Of a stretch of 64,000 nucleotides of DNA, positions 11,583-22,847 are shown piece after piece. Position numbers and translations under genes: made by a program. This DNA is from Nicotiana tabacum (Eukaryota > Streptophyta > Magnoliopsida > Solanales > Solanaceae). The stretch covers positions 4,280,501 to 4,344,500 of the forward strand of contig NC_134084.1 in the NCBI RefSeq assembly GCF_000715075.1, given 5' to 3'. The number at the start of each line of letters is the position of its first letter. Position 1 is the first letter of the stretch. The notes below the pieces were generated by a model that was not told the origin of the DNA, ran no database searches, and saw nothing but the letters and a program-made list of their open reading frames with translations.

Positions 11583-11815
11583 CGGTTCATCAAATCCATA
11601 AAAGCTGCTGGGGCATTTGTCAACTCGAATGACATCATCAAGAACTCATAATCCTCGTACCGAGTGCGAAAAGTTGTCTTAGGGACATCGGATGCCCTAA
11701 TCCTCAACTGATGATAGCCAGATCTCAAGTCAATTATAGAAAATACCTTGGCACCTTGAAGCTGATCGAACAAATCATCAATCCTCGGCAATGGATACTT
11801 ATTCTTGATTATAAC
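11583..11815 (-). pseudogene. Chromovirus RT fragment (continues 3769)
   Basis: The minus-strand peptide [38 protein letters not shown], then [15 protein letters not shown], is the RT palm region. It includes the first catalytic Asp in [11 protein letters not shown]. It is the upstream part of the RT cut at 3769. It ends abruptly at 11815, where the middle LTR begins, in the codons for VTIKNKY that are intact at 17265. Confidence 0.85.
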
Positions 11816-12545
11816 TATCACAACCCGGATTTTTCACCCTCGAGAGTCGTGATGGATCCTACTAATATGAGCCAGGCAAGCCAATCCTTTAAACTAGTTA
11901 CTCAATTATCCAATTAATTCTTTTTAACAGATATAAAGTGATAACGTACAAACAACGGAATATTTAATTAAGCGGAAAAAACAATAAAATATCTGATTCT
12001 GTAGCTATTACAACTACTTAAGCCTTAATCACCCAAAACCTGGTGTCACAGTATCATAGACGGTCTAATACTGCTAAATACAAGGTCCGAGAATAAAAGA
12101 CACAATGTTTCTGAAGCAAAAAAAGGAAACATGAATTAAAAGATAGAGGAGACGCCAGGGCCTGCGGACGCCTGCGGCTCTACCTTGGATCTTCGCGTGG
12201 ACTGAAGGTAGCCTCCAGCTACGGTCCAAGAGTTGCTCCGGGATCTGCACATAGTGCAGAGTGTAGTATCATCACAATCGACCCCATATGTTGGTAAGTG
12301 TCTAGCCTAACCTCGGCGAAGTAGTGACGAGGCTAGGACCAGACTACCAAATAAACCTATGCAGTTATATAATATACAGCAGAAAGTAAAGCAGGAATAA
12401 ACAAGTAAAGATGGGAGGGGGAAAACATGCTTTGGGGAATAACAGGTAAAAACAGAATATCAAGAGAATTATAAAGGAATCAAAATCCAACCACTAACAA
12501 GAATAAGGAAAACAAAGGCAGATTTCACTTTATTTTCACATCTTG

Positions 12546-12796
12546 TTGTAGGCGTGCAACCCGATCTCATTTCCTGTATCTCGTGGCAGGCGTGCCACCC
12601 GCTCCCATTTCATGTATCTTGTGGCAGGCGTGCCACCCGCTCCTATTTCATTTATCTCTTGGTAGGCGTACCACCCGTTCCCATTTTATTATATCTTGTG
12701 GTAGGCGTACCACCCGCTCCCATTTCATTATATCTTGTGGTAGACATAACACCCGCTCTCATTTCATTATATCTTGTGGTAGGCGTACCACCCGCT
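12546..12796 (-). repeat. Seven-copy 38-39 bp hairpin minisatellite in middle LTR
   Basis: Seven units start with an inverted repeat such as GTGGCA-GGCG-TGCCAC or GTGGTA-GGCG-TACCAC, followed by CCGCTCCCATTTCAT..TATCTT. Spacing between units is 38, 38, 38, 39, 39 and 39. Stem bases differ between units in a paired way. Confidence 0.75.
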
Positions 12797-13719
12797 CCCA
12801 GTTACAAGCCAACAATAATCACAAGGAATCTCGGCAAGGGAACAAGAGCAATATAACCACTTTCCTGAAAGGGAACAATGATATTTCAACAACATCCGGG
12901 CAAGGAAACAATAATATCAAACAAATATCCCGGCAAAGGAACAATACTATCAAAACAAACATCCCTGCAAGGGATCATTAATATCAAACAAACATCCCGG
13001 CAGGGGAACAATGGTGATAATAACATATGAAGCGCAATAAACCACAACGGAGTCATAACAAGTATAATACAAGACTCACAGGCATGCTTGACACCAACGT
13101 ATAGATACTCGTCACCATGCCTATAGGTCGTACTCCACAATTAACATGTAGCAAATAAGACACAACTCCTAATCCCTCAAGCTAAGGTTAGACTAAACAC
13201 TTACCTCGATGTCACGAACACAATTCACAATTCTACTATAGCTTTACCCCTTGATTCCACCACCAATTCGCTCGTATCTGGTCACAAGTTATTTAATTAC
13301 ATCAATACACGCTAAATGAATCAACCCCAATGCATGAAAATGAGTTTTCTAAAGTTTTACCCAAAAAGTCAAAAATCGCCCCCGGGCTCACATTTCTCAA
13401 CCCCAATGCATTCACCTATGAACTCAAATATATAATTTATTTTGAAATCGGACCTCAAATCGAGGTCCAAATCCTTTTTTTTGTTGAAAAACCTAGGTTC
13501 TACCCAAAACACCCAATTTCCCCCATGAAAATCATTGATTTTAAGTTGAAATCATGTTAAAATATGTTAATGATTGAAGAAAATGAGTTAAAAACGACTT
13601 ACAATTGATTTGGAGAAGAAAAAGTCTTTGAAAAATTGCTCTAGTGTGTTTATGTTTTGAGAGGATATGAAAAATGGGTTTAAAATCGTCTAAGTATAAA
13701 AGTTGCAGGTCTCAGGTAT

Positions 13720-13915
13720 GGGAATTGCGAACAGGGGTTCGTAATTACGAACTCCGACCTCTGCTAGCTTGGGAATTGCGAAGGGAAGTAGGGAAATGCG
13801 AATTGAAAATTGCGAAGGGAGGTTGAGAAATGCAAACTGGGAATTGCGAAAGGACATTGGGAAATGTGAACTGGGAATTGCAAAGGGAGGTTGGGAAATG
13901 CGAAGCTTGCAGGCC
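13720..13915. repeat. GGGAATTGCGAA / GGGAAATGCGAA repeat in middle LTR
   Basis: About eight degenerate copies of GGGAAxTGCGAA with short spacers. They occupy the place where the outer LTRs have the CpG-rich TCGCGTTCGCGA array, so the two LTR subtypes carry different tandem repeats at the same site. Confidence 0.6.
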
Positions 13916-14613
13916 TGCAATTCCTTAAGTCCAAAATTTCACCCCGCGGCCTATCCAGAACTCACCCGAGCCCTCGGGGCTCCAAACCAAACATGCACAC
14001 CACCCTAAAAACATCATACGGACTCACTCGTGCATTCAAATCACTAAAATAACATCAACAACTATGAATTAAACTTCAAAATCAATGAATTTTTTCCAAA
14101 ACTTCTTTAAACATCAAATTTTGCATTTAAGGTCCAAATCACGTCAAATGGATTCCGTTTCTTAGCAAACTTCATAGAATTATCTTAAATCATATATAAA
14201 ACATGTACCAGGCATCGGAACCAAAATACGGGTCCGATACCATCGAGTTTTAATCAAAATTCATTTTCAAACCTTATAAACAATTTTAGAAAATAATTAT
14301 CTTCAAAAATTCATTTCTCGGGCTTGGGACCTCGGAATTTGATTCAGGGCATACGCCTAAGTCCCATATTTTCCTACGGACCCTCCGGGACTGTCAAATC
14401 ACAGGTCCGGGCCCATTTACCCAAAATGTTGACCGAAATCAAATTAACTCATTTTATAGTAAAAAATTATCATTTTCACAGATTTTCACATATAGGCTTT
14501 CCGGCTACGCGCCCGGACTGCGCATGCAAATCAAGGTAATGCTAAAAGAGGTTTTAAGGCCCTGAAATGCAAGATTTCATTTTAAAACAAGTGATGACAA
14601 AAGGTTATCACAT

Positions 14614-16147
14614 TCTCCACCTCTAAAACAATCGTTCGTCCTCGAACGAACAGAAGAAGAAAGTACCTGAGTCGAGGAAAAGATGGGGATAACGGCTCCG
14701 CATATTGGACTCGGACTCCCAGGTCGATGCCTCAGGAGGCTGACCTATCCACTGAACACGAACAGAAGGAAAATTCTTCGATCTCAACTAACGAACCTGC
14801 CGGTCTAGAATAGCTACCGGCTCCTCCTCATAGGACAAGTCCTTGTCCAACTGGATAGTGCTGAAATCTAACACGTGAGATGGATCATCATGATATTTCC
14901 GAAGCATGGATACATGAAACACTGGATACACGGCTGATAAGCTTGGCGCCAACGCAAGTCCATAAGCCACCTCTCCCACTCAATCAAGAATCTCAAACGG
15001 GCCAATGAACCTAGGGCTAAGCTTTCCCTTCTTCCCAAATCTCACCACGCCCTTCATAAGAGACACTCGAAGCAATACCCGCTCACCGACCATGAATGCC
15101 AAATCACAAACCTTGCGGTCGGCATAACTCTTTTGCCTGGACTGAGCTATTCGAAGCCTATCTCGAATAATCCTGACCTTGTGCAAAGAATCCTGCACTA
15201 GATCCGTACCCAACAACTGAGCCTCTCCCGGTTCAAACTATCCAACCGGAGTCCGACACCGCCTACCATATAAAGCCTCATTAGGAGCCATCTAAATACT
15301 CGATTGATAGTTGTTGTTGTAGGAAAACTTTACTAAAGGCAAAACTGAACCCACGAGCCTCCAAAGTCAATGACACAAGCTCGGAGCATATCCTCCAAAA
15401 TCTGAATGGTCCGCTCGGACTGCCTGTCCGTCTGAGGATGAAATACAGTGCTCAACTCAACCTGTGTGCCCAACTCTCGATGAACTGCTCTCTAGAAATG
15501 TGAGGTAAACTGCGTACTATGGTCCAAAAATGATAGACTCGGGCACACCATGAAGACGAACAATCTCCCGAATATAGATCTCAGCTAACCTCTCGGAAGA
15601 ATAAGAGACTGGTCAGTCTATCAATAATGACCCACACTGCATCGAACTTCCTCTGAGTTCGTGAGAGTCCAACAACGAAGTCCATAGTGATCCGCTCCCA
15701 CTTCCACTTAAGAATCACAATCTTCTGGAATAAACCGCTAGGCCTCTGATGCTCATACTTAACCTGCTAACAATTCAAATACCGAGCCACAAATGCTACG
15801 ATATCCTTCTTCAGTCTTCGCCACTAATAATGCTGCCACAAATCCTGATACATCTTTGCAGGGCCCGAATAAATAGAGTACCGGGAGCTATGGGCCTCCT
15901 CTAAAATAAACTATCGGAGCCCATCCACATTAGGCACACAAACTCGACACTACAATCTCAAAACTCCATCATCACCCAAGGTAACTCGCTTGGTACCTCC
16001 GTCCTGCACCGTGTTTCTAAGGACACACAAATGGGGATCATCATACTGCCGATCACGGATACGCTCCAATAAAGAAGAACGAGCGACCGTGCAAGCTAAC
16101 ATACGACTGGGCTCAGAAATATCCAACCTCACAAACTGATTGGCCAA
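14614..16147 (-). pseudogene. Chromovirus integrase with chromodomain (second copy), degenerate
   Basis: Minus-strand pieces at 16147-15950 (linker and zinc region), 15216-14980 (LSPRFIGPFEILD) and 14979-14788 (YPVFHVSMLRKYHDDPSHVLD, SYEEEPVAILDRQVR) cover the same protein as 1331-2761. A TAG after DRQVR breaks the chromodomain where Gln (CAG) would fit. The core between about 15300 and 15900 is broken by several stops and small indels. A polypurine tract and the middle LTR follow directly at 14613. Confidence 0.8.
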
Positions 16148-16719
16148 AGCCTAAACATCCAAAGCAAGCGGTCTCTCACCGACCGTAATATAAGCAAGAC
16201 TGCCCATACTGCTGACTTCCTACTCAAAGCATCGACCACCACATTGGCCTTTCTCGGATGATATAAGATGGTGATATCATAATCTTTCAACAACTCCAAC
16301 CACCTCCTTTGCCTCAAATTCAACTCCTTTTGCTTGAACAAATACTGAAGACTCTTGTGATCCATGAACACCTCACATGCCACGCCATACAAATAATGCC
16401 TCCAAATCTTCAATACGTGAACAATGGCTGCCAATTCCAAATCATGAACAGGATAGTTCTTCTCATGAATCTTCAACTACCGCAAAGCATAAGCAATGAC
16501 TTTGCCATCCTGCATGAACACTGCACCAAGTCCAATACATGATGCATCACAATAAACTGTATAAGGTCCTGAGCCTGTGGGCAAAACCAACACCGGTGCC
16601 GTAGTCAGAGCTTTCTTGAGCTTCTGAAAGCTTGCCTCACACTCGTCCGACCACCTGAGCTGGGCACCATTCTGGGTCAACCTGGTCATCGGGGCTGTGA
16701 TAGATGAGAACCCCTCCAC
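16129..16719 (-). pseudogene. Chromovirus RNase H (second copy)
   Basis: Two minus-strand frames (16719-16477 and 16476-16129) join at one stop. They carry [57 protein letters not shown] and [22 protein letters not shown]. It would degrade RNA in RNA-DNA hybrids during reverse transcription. One nonsense codon near 16477 separates the pieces and the following frame drifts near 16200. Confidence 0.82.
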
Positions 16720-16725
16720 GAACCG

Positions 16726-17412
16726 TCAATAGTAGTCTGCCAAACCCAAGAAACTTCGAATCTCTGTAGCTGATGATGGTTTAGGCCACTTTTTGACTGC
16801 CTCAATCTTCTTCGGATCAATCTGAATACCCTCTGCTGATACAACATGACCCAGGGGTGCAATTGAACTCAACCAGAACTCACACTTCGAGAACTTAACA
16901 TATAACTGACTATCTCTTAAGGTCTGAAGAACCACTCTAAGGTGTTGCTCGTTCTCCTCCCGACTACGGGAATAAATCAAAATATCATCAATGAAGACTA
17001 TCACGAACGAATCCAAATAAGGCTTGAACACTCAGTTCATCAGATCCATAAAAGTTGTTGGGGCATTTGTCAACCCGAATGACATCACCAAGAACTCGTA
17101 ATGCCCGTACCGAGTGCGGAAAGCTATCTTAGGGACATCAGATGCCCTAATCCTCAACTGATGGTAGCCAGATCTCAAGTCAATCTTCGAAAATACCTTG
17201 GCACCCTGAAGCTGATCAAACAAATCATCAATCCTCGGCAATGGATACTTATTCTTAATTGTAACCTTGTTCAACTGCCGGTAATAAATACACATTCTCA
17301 TCGATCCATCCTTCTTCTTAACGAACAACACCGGTGCACCCCAAGGCGAAACACTCGGCCTAATGAAACCCTTCTCAAGCAAGTCTTGCAACTGCTCCTT
17401 CAACTTTTTCAA
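16726..17412 (-). pseudogene. Chromovirus reverse transcriptase (second copy)
   Basis: Frames 17412-17032 and 17031-16726 carry the RT start ([29 protein letters not shown]), the first catalytic region ([16 protein letters not shown]), MSFGLTNAP and [10 protein letters not shown] with both catalytic Asp residues, then FLGLADYY. A stop lies between LMN and MFKP. Apart from that the RT is well preserved and is the best reference in the window for the RT that is split at 3769 and 11583. Confidence 0.88.
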
Positions 17413-17767
17413 CTCAGGCGGGGCTATACAATACGACGGGATAGAAATCGGCTAAGTGCCCGGAGCCAAATTAGTGTAGAAATTAATATCCCTGTCAGGT
17501 GGCATACCTGGCAGGTATGAAGGGAATACCTCAGCAAACTCATGAACAATGGGCACAAAATCAATAAAAGGAACCTCAACACTAGAATTATGAATATGCC
17601 AAATAGGTCAAACACCCCTTCTCGACCATACGCCGAGCCTTTACATAAGAGACAACACTACGGGTAGAATGACCAGGAGTCCCTCTCCACTCTAAATAAG
17701 GTAAACCCGGTAAGGCTAAGGTCACAATCTTGGCATGACAATCCAAGATAGCGTGGTAAGGTGATAA

Positions 17768-18004
17768 CTAGTCCATCCTTAATATGACATCAAAATCGAC
17801 CATGTCCAAAAGAAGCAAATTTTCACGAGTCTCAAGACCTCCAATCACAACTATACATGAATGATGGACTCGATCTACCATAATATAATCACCCACTAGT
17901 GTAGACATATAAACAAGATCACTCAAAGAATCACTAGGCATGACCAGATACAGTGCAAAATAAGATGACACATACGAGTACGTATACCCTGGATCAAATA
18001 ACAC
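17768..18004 (-). pseudogene. Chromovirus aspartic protease
   Basis: The 78-residue minus-strand frame starts LFDPGYTYSYVSSYFA and ends LLLLDMVDFDVILRMD. In this lineage the active site is normally D-x-G-S/T; here the third position after Gly is Tyr. The DVILGMDWL motif that normally follows is changed to DVILRMD. Stops on both sides separate it from RT and gag. The protease would cut the gag-pol polyprotein; this copy is probably inactive. Confidence 0.7.
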
Positions 18005-18049
18005 TAAAGCATCTCTACTACAAACCAGAACAGTACCTGTGATAACTGC

Positions 18050-19622
18050 ATCGGAAGCCTCAGCCTCAGTCCTGGCTGGAAGGGCATAACATCGGGGTTG
18101 AGCCCCACCACTCTGAACTACATCTCTAGGACGGCCTACTGCTGGCTGGCCTCCAACTCTAGTGGCCTGAGATCCACCTATAAAACCTCTACCTCCACCT
18201 CTAGTTGGTTGGGCAGGCAGTGCAACACTCGGTGCTTGAACTATGGCACGGGAACCCTGGTGCTAAGAGCTACTCGTTGCTCGAGGGAAAAATCTAGCAA
18301 CATGCCTCGTGTCACCACAAGTAAAAAAAGCCCTTGGCTACTGGGGCTGACGACCCTAAAAACTCTGAAGTGGAGGTACACTGATAGGAGCTGATGGTGC
18401 ACTATAGGACTGCTAATCAGAATACTGCACATGAGAACCATGGCCACCTAAAGCATCATGAGAAACCTGAAGTGCTGACTGAAAAGGCCTAGGAGGATGG
18501 CCTCTACCAAAAGAATCCCTGCCTCCAGACGAGGCACCACTGAATCTGCCTGAATGACGGGGCCTCTTGTCAGACCCCTGACCACCTCCCTGCGATAGAA
18601 CCATCTCAACCCTCCTGGCCACATTGGTCGCCTCCTGCAAAGAAATCTCACTCCCCGTCTCCTTAGCCATCTAAAGTTGAATAGGCTGAATAGGTCCATC
18701 AATGAACCTCCTCACCCTTTCTCTCTCTCTCGGTGGAAAGTATGATAAGAGCATGATGAGCCAAGTCGATAAACCTGGTCTCGTACTAAGTAACAGTCAT
18801 AGAACCCTCCTAGAGAAGCTCAAACTGCCTCCGATAGATCTCTCTCTGAGTGATGGGAAGAAACTTCTCCAGAAATAGCTGAGAGAATTGATCCCAAGTC
18901 AAAGCTGGTGACCCAACTGGTCTAGCTAAATAATAATCTCTCCACCAAGTCTTAGGAGATTCGGATAAGTGAAAAGTAGCAAAATCGACCCCATTGGCCT
19001 CCACTATCCCCATGTTCTTGAGAACCTCATGACAACTATCTAAATAATCCCGGGGATCCTCAGAAGATGCACCGCTAAAAGTGGTAGTGAAGAGCTAGGT
19101 AAACCTGTCCAATCTCCACAAAGCATCGGCAGACATAGCTGCTCCATCACCGGTCTGAGCTACCACACCCGGCTGAACTGCTCCAACTGGCTGAGCTGTT
19201 GGAGTCTGAAACTGGGGAGCCATCTTCTCCGGAGTGCGGGTAGCAGGAGTCTGGGCTCCTCCTCCAGCCTGAGAGATGGCTAGTGCTACAGGAAGCATGC
19301 CTGCCGGGGTGACACTCTCCATAAGGCCCACTAGACGGACTAGAGCATCCTGGAGTACTGGGGTAGCAATGAACCTCTCTGGGACCTGAGATGGGCCTAC
19401 CAGAACTGCCTGGGCCGGAACCTCATTATCAAACTCAACCTGAGGCTCTGCTGCTGGTGTTGTTGCTCTAGACTGAGCTCTTCCCCTACCTAGGCCTCTA
19501 GCACGGCCTCGGCCTCGCCCTCTGCCCCTCGTAGGAGCTTCTATTGGGGTCTCGGGCTGCTGATCAGTAGATGAGGAAGAGCATGTTCTCGCCATCTGTG
19601 AAAGAATAGAGTAGAAATTCAA
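18050..19622 (-). pseudogene. Chromovirus gag
   Basis: The N-terminal frame 19622-19095 reads MARTCSSSS followed by a basic RGRGRGRGRARG run and a Pro/Ala-rich region. The capsid region follows at 19013-18810 (FHLSESPKTWWRDYYLARP, TWDQFSQLFLEKFLP). A Gly/Ser/Arg-rich region lies at 18670-18413, and a zinc-knuckle-like segment near 18280-18340. In the knuckle the first and last Cys positions are Phe (AFFTCGDTRHVARFF), so it should not bind zinc. Several stops break the frame. Gag would form the particle and bind RNA. Confidence 0.8.
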
Positions 19623-19776
19623 TTAGCATTGAGAAACCAAACTGCACGACGAAAAAGAATAGATGTGAAGTTTTCCTAACTCTGTAACCTATGGGGAATA
19701 AATACAGACGTCTTCATACCGATCCTTCAAACTCTACTAAGCTTGTCCGTGAATTGTGAGACTTATGTAACCTAGA

Positions 19777-19788
19777 GCTCTGATACCA
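19777..19788 (-). promoter_or_regulatory. Primer binding site, tRNA-Met type
   Basis: On the minus strand TGGTATCAGAGC follows the LTR end by three bases. This matches the 3' end of initiator tRNA-Met, the usual primer for this lineage. Confidence 0.85.
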
Positions 19789-20520
19789 ACTTGTCACAAC
19801 CCTGATTTCTCACCGTTGAGAGTCGTGATGGCGCCTACTCGTGGAAGCTAGGCAAGCCGAATATTATAAAATCATTACCCTTTTTATTAAACGTGTTCAA
19901 CAATTTAAGATAATAAGTGATTAAACAGCGGAATAAATTAAATAACCAAAAATGCGGAAGACGAAAACTTAATAATTCAACCAAACACTGCTACATAAGC
20001 TGAAGTACAATCAGAATTTGGTGTCACAAGTCATGGACTATCTAAGAATACTATAAATAAGATCTGAATGGGAATACACAAGTCTATCTCTGAATAAGTG
20101 AAAACAGAAAGAGAAACGATGGGAGGAGACGCCAAGGCCCGCGGACGTCTGCAGGACTACCTCGCGTCGCCTGAATAGACTGAAGATAGCACCCTCACTA
20201 CGGTCCAAATGCTCCGGTATCAGTATCTGCACAAAGTGTAGAGTGTAGTATCAGTACAACCGGCCCTATATGTTGGTATGCGCCTAGCCTAACCTCGGCG
20301 AAGGTGTGACGAGGCTAGGACCAGACTACTAAATAAACCTGTACAATTAAATCATATACAACGGAAATAAAAGTAGATAATTACAGCTAAAGTTGGGCGG
20401 GGAAAACATGTTGTGGGGAGTAACAGATAACAACAAAATAATAGTAGAGAAATGTAAGGAACGCTATAAATTAATTACCATCAGAAGATAAGGAAATAAG
20501 AAACCAGTACACATGTAATA

Positions 20521-20660
20521 CCGTTGCAGGCGTACAACCCGATCCCATTTCGTATAGTACCGTTGCAGACATGCAACCCGCTCCCATTTTATATAGTACC
20601 GTTGCAGGCGTGCAACCCGCTCCCATTTCATATAGTACCGTTGTAGGCGTGCAACCCACT
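20521..20660 (-). repeat. Four-copy 39-bp hairpin minisatellite in right LTR
   Basis: Units start at 20521, 20560, 20599 and 20638, exactly 39 bp apart. Each contains GTTGYA-GRCR-TRCAAC followed by CCGATCCCATTT or a variant. It is the counterpart of 12546-12796 with a different but still pairing stem. Confidence 0.75.
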
Positions 20661-21480
20661 CCCTTTTCATTTATCAACACCAATCATAAAAGAATCCCGG
20701 CAAGGAAACAATAATATAACAATAACATCCCGGCAAGGGAACAATAATGATAATCCTCATATGAAGCACAAATAAACCACAACAGAGCCACAACAATTAC
20801 AATACAAGACTCACGGGCATGCTTGACACCGACGTATAGATACTCGTCACCATGCCTATATGTCATACTCCACAACTAACACATAGCAAATAAGACACAA
20901 CTACTAATCCCTCAAGCTAAGGTTAGACCAAACACTTACTTCAAACTTCCATGGCCAACTCAAGCCTCAAACACCGCTTTTCCTTTAGAGTTCGCCTCCA
21001 AATAACTCGTATCTAGTCCAAATTGATTTAACAACATCAAAAAAATGCTAAAGAATTCATACCCAATACTTAATTATAGATTTTCTATCATTTTTCCCAA
21101 AAAGTCAAAAATCGACCCCAGGCCCGCTTGGTTAAAACTCGAGGTTCGGACCAAAACCCGATCATCCGTTCACCCACGAGCACGAATATGTAATTAGTTT
21201 CAAAATCCGACCCCAAAATGAGGTCTAAATCCCAACAATTCGAAAAGCCCTAACTCTACCCAAATTCCTAATTTCTACCATGAAAACTCTTGATTTTTGA
21301 TTAGAAAGTGATGAAAAATATTGGTTAATTGAAAGAGTAAAGTTTAGAATTGATTACCAACACTTTGGGGATGAATTTGTGGGAAGAAAAATCGCCTCTA
21401 GGCCTTGGGTGTTTGAAAATATGGAGTAAGATAGGTTCTGCTCGGTTCTGGTTCTGTTTTAAAATAACTGGGCAGGCCTT

Positions 21481-21800
21481 CATCGCGTTCGCGATAGGCC
21501 TGTCGCGTTCGCAATGGGTCAGGGCCAGATGGCCATCGCGTTCGCATTCAAGGGCTCGCATTCGTGGAGTTTCAGCTCCTCGAGCCTTCGCGTTCGCGGT
21601 CAGGTGGCCGCGTTCACGTTTAGCAAATCCCTCTCCCCCTTCCCAGGCCCAAAGACCTTCGCGTTCGCGATAGCAGGTCCGCGTTCGCGAAGGGAAGCAC
21701 CCCCAAAGCTTCGCGTTTGTGACCTGTTTCTCGCGTTCGCGTAAAAGGAAAATTCCTTCAACTCGACCTACCCTTCGCATTCGCGAGAGTCCTTCCGTGA
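21481..21800. repeat. CpG-rich TCGCGTTCGCGA array in right LTR
   Basis: Many copies of TCGCGTTCGCGA-like inverted repeats with short spacers, better preserved than in the left LTR. High CpG density in an otherwise AT-rich region would make this a target for DNA methylation. Confidence 0.65.
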
Positions 21801-22533
21801 GTGCGAAGAAAAAAACTCCAGAACACCAGAAACTGAAAACCTGCAACTTTTCTAAGTTTAAAAACCTTCCGAAACCTATCTGAAACTCACCCGAGCCCTC
21901 GGGGCTCCAAACCAAACATGCATACTAACTCAAAAACATCATATGAATTTATCTGTGCGATCAAATCGCCAATATAACATCTTAAACAACGAATTTGAAT
22001 AGAAATCTAAGAAAAATCTCAAAACTTTCAAAGTTTCAAATTTCACAAATACGGATCCGAATCACATCAAACAACCTTCGTTTCTTACCAAATTTTAGAG
22101 ACACAACTCAAAAATCATATTGAACTTGTACCGGGCTCCGGAACCAAAATACAGGCCCGATACCATAAAATTCAAATATAGTCAAATTTCCAAAAACTCT
22201 TATATTTTCAGTAAAATAATTTTTTTCAAAAATTCATTTCTTGGGCTTGGGACCTCAAAATTCGATTTCGGGCATACGTCCAAGTCCCATATTTTCTTTC
22301 GGACAGACCGTCAAATCACAGGTCCGGGTCCGTTTACCTAAAATATTGACCAAAGTCAACTTAAATTAATTTTTTAAAGGCCAAATTAACATTGTCATCA
22401 CATTTCCATATAAAAGTGTTCCGGATACGCCCGGACCGCGCACGTAAATTGAGGTAAGGAAAAAGAAGGCTTCTAAAGCCTTAAAGCACCGAATTTACTC
22501 ATAAATCAAGTGATGATCTTTTGGGTGATCACA

Positions 22534-22847
22534 AGTAGGGGTCCTTTTTCCTTTTAAAACTTACTTATTCTGCTTCTAGTCAGACATTGTTACATATGGA
22601 GTATAAATTTGTAATATATTTTCAAACTTGGATAAGTTTAGCTAGAATAATACTCTACTCTAATTATATGCCAACTTATAATTCCAGACTACCCTTTGTT
22701 CACATGATCACTGCTTTCATACCAAATTCCAATTTTACTCCATTTATTGCCTATAAATACCCATCATAATCTCTAAGTGCTAAAAAACTCATCAAGTATT
22801 AGAAGAAGCCAAAATTATTTGCTTGCTATAAGGCCACAAATTAACCT
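22534..22847 (+). promoter_or_regulatory. Promoter and 5' UTR of a disrupted host gene
   Basis: Single-copy-looking sequence between two retrotransposons. A TATA box, TATAAATA, lies at 22752-22759, about 90 bases upstream of an ATG at 22848, leaving a leader of roughly 60 bases. The leader is A/C-rich and free of ATG. The chromovirus right LTR ends at 22533, so the promoter now has at most about 220 bases of native sequence upstream of the TATA box. Confidence 0.6.

Larger units (their letters stand above)
11816..14613 (-). repeat. Chromovirus LTR (middle copy)
   Basis: It starts TATCACAACCCGGATTTTTCACC (expected TGTCACAACC, so the terminal TG is mutated on the plus strand) and ends GGTTATCACA, next to a polypurine tract at 14614. 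Length is 2798 bp. It shares structure with the right LTR but is much more diverged from both outer LTRs than they are from each other, including a different internal repeat at 13720-13915. Confidence 0.85.
1..22533 (-). mobile_element. Composite Tekay-like Ty3/gypsy chromovirus (two merged copies)
   Basis: Reading on the minus strand, the block runs right LTR (19792-22533), tRNA-Met-type primer site, gag, protease, RT, RNase H, integrase with chromodomain, polypurine tract, middle LTR (11816-14613), then a second pol piece that starts inside RT (11815 down to 1331), another polypurine tract and an LTR that leaves the window (1-1320). A chromodomain after the integrase, the gag type and the primer site fit the Tekay/Del chromovirus lineage. 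The second pol piece has no gag or protease of its own, so this is not a simple head-to-tail tandem. The 3770-11582 interval is a later insertion of another family. All reading frames are broken. Confidence 0.8.
19792..22533 (-). repeat. Chromovirus LTR (right outer copy)
   Basis: It starts TGTCACAACCCTGATTTC next to the primer site and ends GTGATCACA at 22533; length is 2742 bp. On the minus strand it is the 5' LTR. It contains a four-copy hairpin minisatellite (20521-20660) and the CpG-rich block (21481-21800). Unrelated host sequence follows from 22534. Confidence 0.88.

Noticed and set aside
12554..12981. Repeated-peptide frames in the chromovirus LTR
   Set aside because: They arise from the 38-39 bp minisatellite; there is no gene context.
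1..22533. Plain tandem of two chromoviruses sharing the middle LTR, like the Ogre array
   Set aside because: The left copy has no gag, protease or primer site next to the middle LTR and begins inside RT.
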